From NCBI GenBank assembly GCA_947496865.1, contig CANMEE010000001.1:1417501-1481500 (forward strand): 64,000 nucleotides of DNA, given 5' to 3'. Positions 24,476 to 34,709 of this stretch are shown in pieces. The stretch is from an uncultured Sphingomonadaceae bacterium (GTDB lineage Bacteria > Pseudomonadota > Alphaproteobacteria > Sphingomonadales > Sphingomonadaceae). Positions within the stretch are counted from its first letter, which is position 1, and the number at the start of each line of letters is the position of its first letter. The translations under genes and the position numbers were made by a program. The notes beneath the pieces were generated by a model. The model was not told the origin of the DNA. It did no database searches and was given only the letters and a program-made list of their open reading frames with translations.

Positions 24476-27154
24476 ATGACCACCACCGGACAAGACTCGC
24501 TGGGCACGCGCTCGACCCTCTCGGTTAATGGCACCAACTATGCCTATTATTCGCTCGCCAAGGCGGCGGAGAAGCTCGGGAATATTGATCACCTGCCTTA
24601 TACGCTGAAAGTCTTGCTCGAAAATATGCTGCGCTTTGAAGATGGCGGCCATACGGTCGCTGCCAAGGACGCACAAGCGGTGGTCGACTGGCAGAAAGAG
24701 GCCAAGAGCAGCGCGGAAATTCAATATCGTCCGGCGCGCGTTTTGATGCAGGATTTTACCGGCGTTCCGGCCGTTGTTGACCTCGCCGCGATGCGCGACG
24801 GGATCAAGGCGCTGGGCGGCGACGCGCAGAAGATTAACCCGCAGGTGCCGGTGCATCTGGTGATTGATCACTCGGTCATGGTCGACGAATTTGGCACGCC
24901 GCAAGCGTTTGAGAATAATGTCGCCTTGGAATATCAGCGCAATATGGAGCGTTATGAGTTCCTGAAATGGGGATCAAAGGCGTTTGACAATTTCTCGGTT
25001 GTGCCTCCCGGAACCGGCATTTGCCATCAGGTGAATCTGGAAAATATTGCGAAGGCCGTGTGGAGCAGCAAGGATCAGAATGGCGAAATGGTCGCCTATC
25101 CCGATACTTGTGTCGGCACCGACAGCCATACGACGATGATCAACGGCCTGGGCGTGCTCGGCTGGGGCGTGGGCGGTATTGAGGCGGAAGCCGCGATGCT
25201 GGGTCAGCCGGTATCGATGCTGATCCCCGAAGTGGTCGGGTTTAAACTCACCGGCGAGCTGGCCGAGGGTATTACGGCGACCGATCTGGTGCTGACCTGT
25301 GTGCAGATGCTGCGCGCTGTTGGTGTGGTCGGGCGCTTTGTTGAATTTTACGGTCCGGGCGTGGCGGCACTGTCGCTCGCCGATCGCGCGACCATTGCCA
25401 ATATGGCGCCGGAATATGGCGCGACCTGCGGTTACTTCCCGATTGATGACAAGACGCTGGATTATCTGCGCCTGACGGGTCGTAGCGAAGCGGACATCGC
25501 GCTGACCGAAGCCTATGCCAAGGAACAGGGTTTCTGGCGGCTTGATGAAGCGAAGGACGCGATTTATTCGAACAAGCTGGAACTGGATATGACCAGCGTG
25601 GTGCCGTCTTTGTCCGGGCCGAAATTGCCGCAACAGCGCGTGTCGATGAGCGAGCTGGACGAGAGCTTTAACCGCGATCTGGGTGAAGTCTTTGGCCGCA
25701 ATGATGACGCGGGCCGGGTGGCTGTTGACGACAGCGATTATGATTTTGGTCATGGCGATGTTGCGATTGCGGCGATTACGTCGTGCACCAATACGTCGAA
25801 CCCCAGCGTGCTGATTGCCGCCGGTCTGGTGGCGCGCAAGGCGCGGGCCTTTGGTTTGCAGCGCAAGCCTTGGGTGAAGAGCAGTCTGGCGCCGGGGTCT
25901 CAGGTGGTGACGGATTATCTGGATAAGGCGGGATTGTCTGAGGATTTGAACTATCTCGGCTTTAATCTGGTCGGCTACGGTTGCACGACCTGTATCGGGA
26001 ATAGCGGGCCTTTGCCGGCGCCAATTTCCAAGGCGATTAATGACAATAGTATCGTTGCGGCGAGCGTTTTGTCCGGCAACCGTAACTTTGAAGGCCGTGT
26101 GTCTCAGGATGTGCAGGCCAACTATTTGGCGTCGCCGCCGCTGGTTGTCGCCTATGCGCTGAAAGGCACGGTGCGTGAGGATATGTATGAAACGCCGATT
26201 GGGCAGGGCAGCGATGGCGAAGATGTCTATTTGCGCGACATCTGGCCGACCAATGATGAAGTGAACGAAGCCATGGGCGGCGCGGTTTCCCGCGAAATGT
26301 TCGAGAGCCGCTATGCTGATGTGTATAAGGGCGATGCGGCGTGGCAGGATATCGATGTGACCGGCGGCGATACCTATCAGTGGCGGGCTGGTTCTACCTA
26401 TGTGGCGAACCCTCCATATTTTGACGGCATGACGATGACGCCGGAACCTGTTGGGGATATTGTGGACGCGAAGACGCTGGCGCTATTGGGCGCTTCGATC
26501 ACGACCGACCATATCTCTCCGGCCGGAGCGATTAAGGAAGACAGCCCCGCCGGCGAATATCTGCGCGACCACCAAGTGGCGAAGCAGGACTTCAACAGCT
26601 ACGGCTCCCGCCGCGGAAATCACGATGTCATGATGCGCGGCACTTTCGCCAATATCCGCATCAAGAATGAAATGGCCGACGGCAAAGAAGGCGGTTACAC
26701 CAAATATAATGGTGAGATCATGCCAATATACGACGCCGCCATGCGCCACAAAGCCGACGGTAACGAACTGGTTGTCATTGGTGGTGAACAATATGGTACG
26801 GGCTCTTCGCGTGACTGGGCCGCCAAAGGTACAAACTTGTTGGGCGTACGCGCAGTGATTGTGGAAAGCTTTGAGCGTATTCACCGGAGCAATCTGGTTG
26901 GTATGGGCGTGTTGCCGCTACAATTTGCCGAGGGTGTTGATCGCAACAGCCTGAAACTCGATGGCAGCGAAAGCTTCACCATCAAGGGTGTTGCAACGCT
27001 TGATCCGCGTCAGACGGTTGAAGTTGAAATGACCCGGGCTGATGGCTCTACGGAAACGTTTAACACGCTGTGCCGGATCGATACCGCCAATGAGATGGAA
27101 TATTTCCTCAACGGCGGCATTCTGCATTATGTGCTGCGGAATCTAGCGGGGTAG
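24476..27154 (+). CDS. acnA: Aconitate hydratase A
   Basis: An 892-residue iron-sulfur enzyme interconverting citrate and isocitrate in the TCA cycle. The 4Fe-4S cysteines are in SCTNTSNPSVLIAAGL and YGCTTCIGNSGPL; DTCVGTDSHTTMINGLG and SSRDWAAKGTNLLGVRAV are family signatures. GGAG ten bases before the ATG of MTTTGQDSLG supports this start; the frame is open to 24320 but that stretch has no coding character. Length is normal for bacterial AcnA/IRP1 type. Confidence 0.97.
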   Translation: MTTTGQDSLGTRSTLSVNGTNYAYYSLAKAAEKLGNIDHLPYTLKVLLENMLRFEDGGHTVAAKDAQAVVDWQKEAKSSAEIQYRPARVLMQDFTGVPAVVDLAAMRDGIKALGGDAQKINPQVPVHLVIDHSVMVDEFGTPQAFENNVALEYQRNMERYEFLKWGSKAFDNFSVVPPGTGICHQVNLENIAKAVWSSKDQNGEMVAYPDTCVGTDSHTTMINGLGVLGWGVGGIEAEAAMLGQPVSMLIPEVVGFKLTGELAEGITATDLVLTCVQMLRAVGVVGRFVEFYGPGVAALSLADRATIANMAPEYGATCGYFPIDDKTLDYLRLTGRSEADIALTEAYAKEQGFWRLDEAKDAIYSNKLELDMTSVVPSLSGPKLPQQRVSMSELDESFNRDLGEVFGRNDDAGRVAVDDSDYDFGHGDVAIAAITSCTNTSNPSVLIAAGLVARKARAFGLQRKPWVKSSLAPGSQVVTDYLDKAGLSEDLNYLGFNLVGYGCTTCIGNSGPLPAPISKAINDNSIVAASVLSGNRNFEGRVSQDVQANYLASPPLVVAYALKGTVREDMYETPIGQGSDGEDVYLRDIWPTNDEVNEAMGGAVSREMFESRYADVYKGDAAWQDIDVTGGDTYQWRAGSTYVANPPYFDGMTMTPEPVGDIVDAKTLALLGASITTDHISPAGAIKEDSPAGEYLRDHQVAKQDFNSYGSRRGNHDVMMRGTFANIRIKNEMADGKEGGYTKYNGEIMPIYDAAMRHKADGNELVVIGGEQYGTGSSRDWAAKGTNLLGVRAVIVESFERIHRSNLVGMGVLPLQFAEGVDRNSLKLDGSESFTIKGVATLDPRQTVEVEMTRADGSTETFNTLCRIDTANEMEYFLNGGILHYVLRNLAG

Positions 27155-27198
27155 AACCTTCTGCCAAATTGTGCATAGTCGGGGCATAGGAGAAACCC

Positions 27199-27852
27199 AT
27201 GCCTCGACTGCGCGAAATTCCACGCTCTGAAGTCAAGGACGACTATGTCCTAAAGCTTTATCAGGCATTGTTCGGGGATCGCGATCCGGTTTCCGAGCCG
27301 GGTACCGCAACCGGGACACCGGGCAATTGGTGGACGGTCTTTGCGCAGGTTCCCGATGCTTTCAAACATACGACCGAGGGCTTTGGTTTTTACCGCTCTC
27401 CCAATCGCAAGCTTGATCCTAGGCTGCGCGAGCTCGGCCAAATCCGGGCTGGCTATGCCGTGGGTTCGCAATTTGTCTATTCGCAGCATAGCAAGGCGAT
27501 GCGTTTTGAAGGGTTCTCCGAAGAACAGGTCAAAGCCATTCCCAATTGGTCGGTGGCAGATTGTTTCAGTCCGGTGGAGCGCGCTGTGCTCGCCTATACC
27601 GATTGTTTGGTATTGGAGCAGGGCCGGGTGCCCGATGGCATTTTCGACGCGCTGAAAGAGCATTTGTCGGAAGTCGAGATATTGGAGCTCACCTATATCA
27701 CATCCACCTATATGATGCATGCCGTGATGAGCCGGGCGCTGCGGCTGGAATTTGATGATGTTGAAGAGAGCGTAGTGGAAGTACCGGCGCCAGCAGACGC
27801 GACCGCTGATGTCATGGGCATGGTCGACAAGCGCAAGGAGTCAGATCAATGA
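27199..27852 (+). CDS. Carboxymuconolactone-decarboxylase-family protein
   Basis: A 217-residue helical protein. The CMD/AhpD-like core is seen around residues 75-175: LRELGQIRAGYAVGSQFVYSQHSKAMR and SPVERAVLAYTDCLVLE, typical of the group that lacks the AhpD CxxC. Family members decarboxylate lactones or act as peroxidases; the substrate is open. AGGAGA precedes the ATG. It overlaps the next gene by ATGA, so the two enzymes probably work together. Confidence 0.8.
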   Translation: MPRLREIPRSEVKDDYVLKLYQALFGDRDPVSEPGTATGTPGNWWTVFAQVPDAFKHTTEGFGFYRSPNRKLDPRLRELGQIRAGYAVGSQFVYSQHSKAMRFEGFSEEQVKAIPNWSVADCFSPVERAVLAYTDCLVLEQGRVPDGIFDALKEHLSEVEILELTYITSTYMMHAVMSRALRLEFDDVEESVVEVPAPADATADVMGMVDKRKESDQ

Positions 27853-28379
27853 GCTATCATCATCTCGCATTGGCCGCCAAAGACATGGCCGCCATTCATG
27901 AATTTTATGAAGTCATCATGGGCTTTGAACTGGTAAAAGTCGAAATTGCGCCCGTCGCCGGTGGCGGATGGGGCAAGCATTTTTTCTATCGTATGGAAGG
28001 GGATGACAGCAAGTTTATCGCATTTTGGGAGTTGAATGACACGCCGGGACAGGAAGCGCATGTTTACGATCTCAACGAGGCGGCAAAAACACCGCAAGGG
28101 ACCAACCACTATAGTTTTTCGGTAGATACGCAGGAAGAATTGCAGAGCTGGCGCAAGAAATGGAATGCGGCCGGATTGGACGTGCTGGAAATTGATCATA
28201 ATTGGTGCCATTCGGTTTATACGCGGGATCCCAATGGTAATATGGTTGAATTTTGCCTGACAACGGGCAGCTTTTCCGACGCTGATCGCCAGCGCGCATT
28301 GGCTGCGCTGGAGGAGCGGGAAATGCAGGCATCGCCACCGCCAGCCATGATGAAGCAATGGTTGGCGAAGGACATGTGA
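27849..28379 (+). CDS. VOC-family (glyoxalase/dioxygenase fold) protein
   Basis: A 176-residue protein with the two-module vicinal-oxygen-chelate fold. The first metal ligand His is in SYHHLALAA, a second in TNHYSFSVD, and the Glu ligand in DPNGNMVEFC, the usual closing signature. VOC enzymes act on ring cleavage, isomerisation or glutathione transfer. ATGA coupling to the CMD gene and a TetR/TauE pair close by suggest a small catabolic or detoxification cluster; the substrate is unknown. Confidence 0.82.
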   Translation: MSYHHLALAAKDMAAIHEFYEVIMGFELVKVEIAPVAGGGWGKHFFYRMEGDDSKFIAFWELNDTPGQEAHVYDLNEAAKTPQGTNHYSFSVDTQEELQSWRKKWNAAGLDVLEIDHNWCHSVYTRDPNGNMVEFCLTTGSFSDADRQRALAALEEREMQASPPPAMMKQWLAKDM

Positions 28380-28387
28380 GGCGGTTG

Positions 28388-29158
28388 TTAGAATAGCTTG
28401 AAGAGCGCTACGCTAGCCGCGATGGCTAGCAATATCATCACGAAGCCACGCCAAACCGGTTCGGATACCGCGCCAAAATATTTCGAACCCAGATGATTGC
28501 CACCGATCATCAGCGGGCAGGTCAGCGCCGTCAGAACCAATAGCTGCATGTCCACCATATCACGCCAAAAAGCGACAAGGGTTGCCATTGCTGCGGTGGC
28601 AAAGAATATCGTGATCATTGACCCTCGTGATACCGCCGGCGGAACCTGTTTGCGGACAAAATGAAGGACAACTGGCGGTCCGGGCATGGCGGCAAAACCG
28701 TTGAGCAGACCCGAGACGGTTCCCACCAAGGCTATATGCAACGCCGACCCATTAAGTGTCTGCGGCCGTTTCATCATGAAGGCGAAAAAGCTGCCAATGG
28801 CGATGGTGGTGATTATCAATCGCGCTACATCAGCGCTGACAATGTCGAGCAACCAAAGGCCTATGGGCGTCGTCAAACAAGCAAGAGCAGCAATTTTTGA
28901 AACCATCGGAACATTAATGATGCCGCGCGCCTGTCTCACACCAAATGGACCAATGATCAACTGCATCAAGATGGCCATCAATACAGCGACGGCTGGCGTG
29001 GAAACCAGACTGACAAGCGGCACAGATAAAATGGCATAGCCAAATCCGGTAAGTCCTCGGAAAAAAGCGGATCCGGCCACGATCAGGCATATTGATAGGA
29101 ATGGCAGCAGCGAAAGGCCGGTTTGGGCGCTAAGCCAGATGTTAAGCGTCTCAATCAT
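28388..29158 (-). CDS. TauE/SafE-family membrane transporter
   Basis: A 256-residue protein with about eight transmembrane helices in two homologous halves. The glycine/proline motifs RGLTGFGYAILSVPL and VSGLLNGFAAMPGPPVVL are those of TauE/SafE (DUF81) proteins, which export sulfite, sulfoacetate or other small organic anions. It converges with the CMD-VOC pair and precedes the TetR gene on the same strand. Confidence 0.85.
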   Translation of the reverse strand: MIETLNIWLSAQTGLSLLPFLSICLIVAGSAFFRGLTGFGYAILSVPLVSLVSTPAVAVLMAILMQLIIGPFGVRQARGIINVPMVSKIAALACLTTPIGLWLLDIVSADVARLIITTIAIGSFFAFMMKRPQTLNGSALHIALVGTVSGLLNGFAAMPGPPVVLHFVRKQVPPAVSRGSMITIFFATAAMATLVAFWRDMVDMQLLVLTALTCPLMIGGNHLGSKYFGAVSEPVWRGFVMILLAIAASVALFKLF

Positions 29159-29226
29159 GCGGGCTCTTCGCCGATTACTCTTGTAAGAGCAACAGGCGAT
29201 TACATCTCGGCTAGGCGGGATTCGCC

Positions 29227-29865
29227 TTAGCTGGCAATATGCAAGGCTGCTTTTTTGGGTTGTTGTTCTTCACGTGCTTTCAGGCCGGTGAGGATGGTCT
29301 GGATCACCTGATGCAACCGTTCTTCGTCCGCCAAATGCATCATGTCCATCATCAAATTGGGGTTGCAAAAAGGCTGTACCATGGTGTTGACCAACGAAAC
29401 AATCTGGTCGAGTTCCATCCCCTTAAAATAACCCTCTTCCATAGCTTCAGCCAGGATGATGGCCATATAATGATCTGTCAGGTCGACATAGCCGCGGATA
29501 ACGTCAAAATGCTCGTTTCCCAGTTCCATATAAGAGCGGAAGAGATCCGGGTCTTCTTCAAAACGGGTGCGTTTAATTGCCAGTCGTCGGGCAAAAAATT
29601 CATACAGCTTTTGTTCGACGGGGATGTTTGCTTCCACCAAATCCTCGATAATTGTAATAAGTTCCGCAAACCAGCGCCCGGCCATCGCCTCGGCCAGCGC
29701 ATCCTTATTTTCAAAGAAGCGATAGACGTTGGACTGGGACATGCCAGCTTCTGCAGCAAGATCGGTGATTGTGAAGTTAATCGCGCCCCGCTCTCGGATA
29801 ATCACTTCTGCGGTTGCGATCAGTTTTTCACGACCGGCTTCAATGTCAGTTTCGGGACGTGCCAT
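29227..29865 (-). CDS. TetR-family transcriptional regulator
   Basis: A 212-residue repressor. The N-terminal HTH (about residues 12-58) reads LIATAEVIIRERGAINFTITDLAAEAGMSQ in spirit: helix, ITDLAAEAGMSQSNVYRFFENKDAL is the TetR signature. The C-terminal ligand domain is specific to this protein. It lies 68 bp before the TauE gene on the same strand, so it may control that transporter as well as itself. A 17-bp inverted repeat lies in the divergent region. Confidence 0.88.
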   Translation of the reverse strand: MARPETDIEAGREKLIATAEVIIRERGAINFTITDLAAEAGMSQSNVYRFFENKDALAEAMAGRWFAELITIIEDLVEANIPVEQKLYEFFARRLAIKRTRFEEDPDLFRSYMELGNEHFDVIRGYVDLTDHYMAIILAEAMEEGYFKGMELDQIVSLVNTMVQPFCNPNLMMDMMHLADEERLHQVIQTILTGLKAREEQQPKKAALHIAS

Positions 29866-29951
29866 GGGGAGGCTCCTGCTCAGTATTACAGTTCTGCGCT
29901 ATATATAGGTCATACGGTTTTATGATAAAAGATATTTTTATTTATTTTTCA

Positions 29952-29968
29952 ATTACCCCGGAGGTAAT
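29952..29968. promoter_or_regulatory. Inverted repeat in the tetR-DUF389 intergenic region
   Basis: ATTACC and GGTAAT are separated by five bases. Size and position (about 90 bp before the TetR start) fit an operator for TetR or a site for the divergent gene. Only one copy was found. Confidence 0.3.
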
Positions 29969-30025
29969 CGGATGCAATGCTGTTTCTATATTGTCGTCGC
30001 TGTCACAGAGTGGCTATGACAGGTT

Positions 30026-31600
30026 ATGACTGAAAATCCGCAAGTAGACGCAAGTTCGTCCGCATCCAAGCCTGAGAAAGAAGCTGGCCCCTTTCAACCC
30101 GTAACGGGCAGTATATTGCTATTCCGTCGCTGGTGGCGGGTCGTTGTATGCTCTGGCGTGGACCAGCAGGCGGTTATCGAGAAGGTCAAGGAAGATAGCC
30201 ACTTTAGTCCGCGTTACGCCTTTATGACCTGTATGTCGGCCGGTATCGCGATATTGGGACTGCTGCTATCCTCGCCAGCGGTCGTGATTGGTGCCATGTT
30301 GCTGTCACCGCTAATGGGTCCCATTATGGGCGCGGGTTTTGCCTTGGCTATCGGCGACTATGGTTGGTTGAAAGAAAGCGCAAAGGCTTTGGTTTTAGGG
30401 ACTCTGGTCGCGGTATTATTTGCCGCTCTCGTGGTGGCCCTGTCACCGTTACAAACAGTAACGACGGAAATTGCCGCTCGCACACGGCCAAATCTTTTTG
30501 ATCTTGCAGTCGCCCTATTTTCGGCGCTGGCGGGTGCTTACGCCATGATAAGAGGGCGCATGGGTACAATTGTTGGCGTCGCTATCGCAACGGCGTTAAT
30601 GCCGCCATTGGCTGTCGTCGGCTTTGGTGTCGCAACGCTCAATATGTCCGTATTTGGCGGGTCATTATTGTTGTTTTTTACCAACCTCATGACAATCGCT
30701 TTAACCGCTGCCGGCATGGCGCGGCTTTATGGTTTCCGTTCCAGCTTATCTGAACGCCAGTCGCAATTTCAAATCGGCGCCATGGTGCTTATATTTGTCG
30801 GACTGGCCATTCCATTGGGCTATTCGCTGCAGCAAATTGCCTGGGAAGCCAATGTTTCGCGTCAGGCCAATGGCTATATAAAAGACCAGTTTAGCAGCCG
30901 CGCACGTGTTTCTCAGATCGAGATTGATTGGGACGCAGAGCCGATATTGGTCACCGCTTCGGTGTTTACGCCAAAAATCGTTGGCGATGCGGAACAGCAA
31001 AGCTCGCGGGTTCTAAGCCGCGCTTTTAATCGCCCCATTGCCGTGGCTATCGAGCAATATCGTGTGGAAACCGGCAGCGATGCCGCGACCGCTGAGTTAA
31101 CGGCTGCGCGCGCGCGACAACAAGCCCAAGAAGCGGAAATTCGGGTGGTTAAGCTGCGCGAAAACCTGGCTTTAGTAGCCGGTGTATCTCCCGACGACGT
31201 AACAATTGACACCGCAAAGCGTCGGGCAGTCGTATCCGCCAAGCCGTTGCAAGGCGCGACGTTAGACACTTATTATGCGCTGGAAAAGCGTATCGCGGAC
31301 CAGGCTTCAGAATGGACGATCGAAATTAAACCGCCTGCTGTGGATTTGCCGGCGTTGACCGTGACCAATGGCGTGATCAGCGAAAAATCGACCGCGCAAC
31401 TGCCCTTAATTGGTTGGGCAGCTGCGCGGATTCAACTTCCGCTGGGCGCTTACGGATCTCCAGCAGATGTAGAGGTTGCCCGGAAAACGCTGTTTGATGC
31501 AAATGCTACAACCCTTAACGCAGCCGGATTAGGCAGCGTTGCCGGCACCGTAAGGCTGCGTTGGTTATCTCCACAAGATACCGAACAATCCGCGCAATAG
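30026..31600 (+). CDS. DUF389-domain membrane protein
   Basis: A 524-residue protein. Five to seven transmembrane helices (about residues 65-275) carry the DUF389 signature SPAVVIGAMLLSPLMGPIMG and GVAIATALMPPLAVVGFG; a large soluble C-terminal part (about 280-524) follows, with two repeated alpha-beta modules that look periplasmic. DUF389 proteins are uncharacterised. It is divergent from the TetR gene. The ribosome site (ACAGG) is close to the ATG. Confidence 0.85.
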   Translation: MTENPQVDASSSASKPEKEAGPFQPVTGSILLFRRWWRVVVCSGVDQQAVIEKVKEDSHFSPRYAFMTCMSAGIAILGLLLSSPAVVIGAMLLSPLMGPIMGAGFALAIGDYGWLKESAKALVLGTLVAVLFAALVVALSPLQTVTTEIAARTRPNLFDLAVALFSALAGAYAMIRGRMGTIVGVAIATALMPPLAVVGFGVATLNMSVFGGSLLLFFTNLMTIALTAAGMARLYGFRSSLSERQSQFQIGAMVLIFVGLAIPLGYSLQQIAWEANVSRQANGYIKDQFSSRARVSQIEIDWDAEPILVTASVFTPKIVGDAEQQSSRVLSRAFNRPIAVAIEQYRVETGSDAATAELTAARARQQAQEAEIRVVKLRENLALVAGVSPDDVTIDTAKRRAVVSAKPLQGATLDTYYALEKRIADQASEWTIEIKPPAVDLPALTVTNGVISEKSTAQLPLIGWAAARIQLPLGAYGSPADVEVARKTLFDANATTLNAAGLGSVAGTVRLRWLSPQDTEQSAQ

Positions 31601-31633
31601 CGGATCATTCCAGATTGGGATTGTCGCGCTAAC

Positions 31634-32086
31634 TCAAGACTGAGGTGGTAATTGTGTATCAGTCCCGACGGTGACGGGTGAAGTGCTGGCATCCGTCGTC
31701 GTCAAATAGGGAATCGCAATGGCGTAGCCACCAAGACCGAGCATGATGAGCAACGTCAGGATCGTTCCGACCATGCGGCCTTTGCCCAAAGCGCCGCCAT
31801 CCATGCCTACGCCATGAGCGATCCGGCCGAGCATATAGACACCGCCAACAACCCACAGCCACATTGGAGAACCGCTGGCCAATTCGATGACAGCGATCAG
31901 GATTAAAACGATAGGCAAGCTTTCACCAAAATTGGCATGAGCCCGCATCCGGCGAATAACCTTGTCATTCCCGCCGTCACCGACGCTGACTTTTTCCGAT
32001 GTACGCACTTGTCCAACGCGGATCATGAGCCAGATATTGACCAAAGCAGCGGCGCCGGCGATAGTTAATGTAATCGGTAAAATCAT
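31634..32086 (-). CDS. MAPEG-family membrane protein
   Basis: About 150 residues with four transmembrane helices. The MAPEG signature is visible as RRMRAHANFGESLPIVL and the second helix region GRIAHGVGMD. Bacterial members are microsomal-glutathione-transferase-like, of unknown substrate. GGAGGA directly before the ATG at this start supports it; the frame is open for 19 further codons. It is convergent with the DUF389 gene. Confidence 0.82.
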   Translation of the reverse strand: MILPITLTIAGAAALVNIWLMIRVGQVRTSEKVSVGDGGNDKVIRRMRAHANFGESLPIVLILIAVIELASGSPMWLWVVGGVYMLGRIAHGVGMDGGALGKGRMVGTILTLLIMLGLGGYAIAIPYLTTTDASTSPVTVGTDTQLPPQS

Positions 32087-32302
32087 AGTTCCTCCAAAAG
32101 CTGTTATATTTATCGCCCCTCTATAGGTGCACAATGCTTGCAACGCACAGGAAATTCGTTATAGCCGCCCCTTCGCGTGCAATCGGTTGATCGCATGAGT
32201 CGACTGATTCTCTATATTCAATAGAGGTTGGCTTGCTCAACACCGGCATTTGGCTTATTGTACACATATATGAAATTTGAAATTTAACGAACAGGCTTAG
32301 CA

Positions 32303-32482
32303 ATGGCTGTCCCTAAACGAAAAACTACGCCGTCCAAGCGCGGAATGCGCCGTTCCCATGATGCTTTGAAAGTCGAAGCCTATCAGGAATGTTCCAATTG
32401 CGGCGAATTGAAGCGCCCGCACCATATGTGCGGGTCTTGTGGTCATTATAATGGCCGTGAAGTCATGGCTGTCGATCTCTAG
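32303..32482 (+). CDS. rpmF: 50S ribosomal protein L32
   Basis: A 59-residue protein, [20 protein letters not shown] at its start, with the zinc ribbon Cys30-x2-Cys33 and Cys43-x2-Cys46 (so a C+ form). It is followed by plsX and fabH, the conserved rpmF-plsX-fabH order that links ribosome and fatty-acid synthesis. The gene is short enough to be missed by a 60-residue cutoff. Confidence 0.96.
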   Translation: MAVPKRKTTPSKRGMRRSHDALKVEAYQECSNCGELKRPHHMCGSCGHYNGREVMAVDL

Positions 32483-32544
32483 TCTTTTCGACTTTGATCG
32501 CCTAACGTCACGACTATCACACAGCTAATCAAGGGGAATAACCG

Positions 32545-33594
32545 GTGGGGATGAGGCCGCGAATCGCAATTGACGCGATGGGCGGTGACGTCGGCGTGCG
32601 CGTAATGGTCGCCGGCGCTGCCCTTGCCCGACACCGGCATGAAGGCTTTCAATTCCTCTTCGTTGGCGATGAAGCGCAGATTAAGGACGCGCTGAAAACC
32701 CACCCGAATCTGAGCGCCGCTGCTGAAATATTGCATGCCGAAGACATTGTCTCGGGCGATGCCAAGCCCAGCCAAGCGCTGCGCGGTTCCAAGAAAACCT
32801 CCATGGGTTTGGCTGTTGCCGCTGTAAAATCCGGCGCCGTCAGCGCGGCTGTGAGCGCCGGCAATACCGGCGCGCTAATGGCGATTTCCAAACTGGCGCT
32901 ACGCACCATGCCCGGCATTGATCGCCCTGCGCTAGCGGCCTTGCTGCCAACGATGAAGGACAGCGATGTCGTAATGCTGGATCTCGGCGCCAATGCCGAA
33001 TGTGACAGCCGCAATTTGGTACAATTTTCTGTCATGGGTGCGGCCTATAGCCGGATCATGCACGGCTTTGAAAAACCCAAGGTCAAATTGCTGAATATAG
33101 GCACGGAAGACGGCAAGGGTACCGGGGCGTTGCAAGGTGCAGCCGAAGCGCTCAAAAGTGCCGACGGATTGGCGATGAATTTTCAGGGTTTTACCGAGGC
33201 TGATAAAATATCTACCGGTGACGTCGATGTGATTGTCACCGATGGTTTCTCCGGAAACATCGCACTCAAAGCGCTTGAGGGAACGGCGCGTTTCGTGACC
33301 GACCTTCTGAAGCGCAGTTTCTTAAGCTCGCTGCGGTCCAAAATCGGATTTCTTATCTCCCGGCCGGCGACAGAATTGCTGAAAGAGCATCTTGATCCAA
33401 ACAACCATAATGGCGCTGTCTTCTTGGGCCTGAATGGTGTCGTGGTAAAAAGCCATGGCAGTGCTGATGAAAAAGGCGTAGCCAATGCAGTGGAAGTGGC
33501 GGCTCGGCTGGTAGAGGATAGTATTTTGGAACGCATTAGCGAAGACATTAAGAAAATCAGCAACGCAGCGCCGCTGGAGGCATCTGCGAAATGA
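32545..33594 (+). CDS. plsX: Phosphate acyltransferase PlsX
   Basis: A 349-residue peripheral membrane enzyme making acyl-phosphate from acyl-ACP for phospholipid synthesis. Signatures: [11 protein letters not shown] at the N-terminus, [11 protein letters not shown], and [17 protein letters not shown] [20 protein letters not shown] start is used: AGGGGA lies eight bases upstream, while the ATG two codons later is too far. The stop overlaps the fabH start (ATGA). Confidence 0.95.
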   Translation: MGMRPRIAIDAMGGDVGVRVMVAGAALARHRHEGFQFLFVGDEAQIKDALKTHPNLSAAAEILHAEDIVSGDAKPSQALRGSKKTSMGLAVAAVKSGAVSAAVSAGNTGALMAISKLALRTMPGIDRPALAALLPTMKDSDVVMLDLGANAECDSRNLVQFSVMGAAYSRIMHGFEKPKVKLLNIGTEDGKGTGALQGAAEALKSADGLAMNFQGFTEADKISTGDVDVIVTDGFSGNIALKALEGTARFVTDLLKRSFLSSLRSKIGFLISRPATELLKEHLDPNNHNGAVFLGLNGVVVKSHGSADEKGVANAVEVAARLVEDSILERISEDIKKISNAAPLEASAK

Positions 33595-34562
33595 GTGTTG
33601 CGACCGCTCGTCGTGCGGTCATAAAGGGCACAGGCTCTGCTTTGCCGCGCACGAAAGTTTCCAATGCGCAACTTGCTGAAAAAGTAGACACGACCGACGA
33701 ATGGATCGTCGAGCGAACCGGAATAAAATTCCGCCATATTGCCGAGGATGATGAAACAACTTCCAGTCTTGCTACGGAAGCCGCGCGCAAGGCGCTCGAC
33801 GCGTCCGGCCTGACGGCTAGCGACATTGACCTAATCGTGTTGGCGACGGCAACGCCCGACCAAACCTTTCCTGCCAGTGCGACCATTGTGCAACATGAAT
33901 TGGGTTGTAATGGCTGCGTGGCTTTTGATGTCGCGGCGGTATGTTCGGGCTTTCTCTATGCCTTGTCGGTCGCGGAAAGCATGATTCGCGCCGGCAGCGC
34001 GCAAAATGCCATTGTGATTGGTGCAGAAACTTTCAGCCGGATATTAGACTGGGAAGATCGCGCGACCTGCGTGCTTTTTGGCGATGGCGCCGGAGCGATC
34101 ATATTGTCAGGCGAAGAGACCGATAAGGGCATCCTGGCAACCCGATTGCATGCCGATGGCGAGCATAATCAGCTGCTCTATGTCGATGGTGGTGCGGGAA
34201 CGACAGGGACGGTCGGCAAGCTGCGCATGAGGGGACGTGAAGTCTTTCGTCACGCGGTAGTCAATCTGTCTTCTGTACTCACAGAGACTCTGGATGCTGC
34301 AGGTGAAGCCATCGACAATATTGACTGGTTGGTTCCCCATCAGGCGAATGCCCGGATTTTGGATGCAACAGCGAAAAAGCTGAAATTGGCACCGGAAAAA
34401 GTGATCAAGACGGTGGACCAGCATGCCAATACGTCAGCCGCTTCCGTGCCGTTGGCGCTCGACACAGCGGTACGCGACGGACGCGTGAAATCTGGCGATT
34501 TGCTGGTGCTCGAAGCGATGGGCGGCGGTTTTACGTGGGGCGCAAGCGTCGTCCGCTATTGA
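33591..34562 (+). CDS. fabH: 3-oxoacyl-ACP synthase III
   Basis: A 323-residue condensing enzyme starting fatty-acid synthesis from acetyl-CoA and malonyl-ACP. The catalytic triad is Cys118 (AAVCSGF), His250 (VPHQAN) and Asn280 (HANTSAAS), and the C-terminus [13 protein letters not shown] is diagnostic. Coupled to plsX by ATGA. In many relatives ihfA and a merR gene follow; here an AraC-type gene does. Confidence 0.96.
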   Translation: MSVATARRAVIKGTGSALPRTKVSNAQLAEKVDTTDEWIVERTGIKFRHIAEDDETTSSLATEAARKALDASGLTASDIDLIVLATATPDQTFPASATIVQHELGCNGCVAFDVAAVCSGFLYALSVAESMIRAGSAQNAIVIGAETFSRILDWEDRATCVLFGDGAGAIILSGEETDKGILATRLHADGEHNQLLYVDGGAGTTGTVGKLRMRGREVFRHAVVNLSSVLTETLDAAGEAIDNIDWLVPHQANARILDATAKKLKLAPEKVIKTVDQHANTSAASVPLALDTAVRDGRVKSGDLLVLEAMGGGFTWGASVVRY

Positions 34563-34709
34563 CATTAATGGCTTTGGTCAGGCCGAAGCCTTCGCGCCAA
34601 ATATGAACTTTGCGATGAGCCGCTGACATAACCGACCTGTTCGTCGCTAATTTTACATCTTCGTCGAAAGTGCATTGAGCTTCCAAATGCTCCGCCCTTA
34701 GCTGTTGGG

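Noticed and set aside
24974..25753. 259-residue minus-strand frame inside acnA
   Set aside because: A high-GC shadow with no motif; acnA is certain here.
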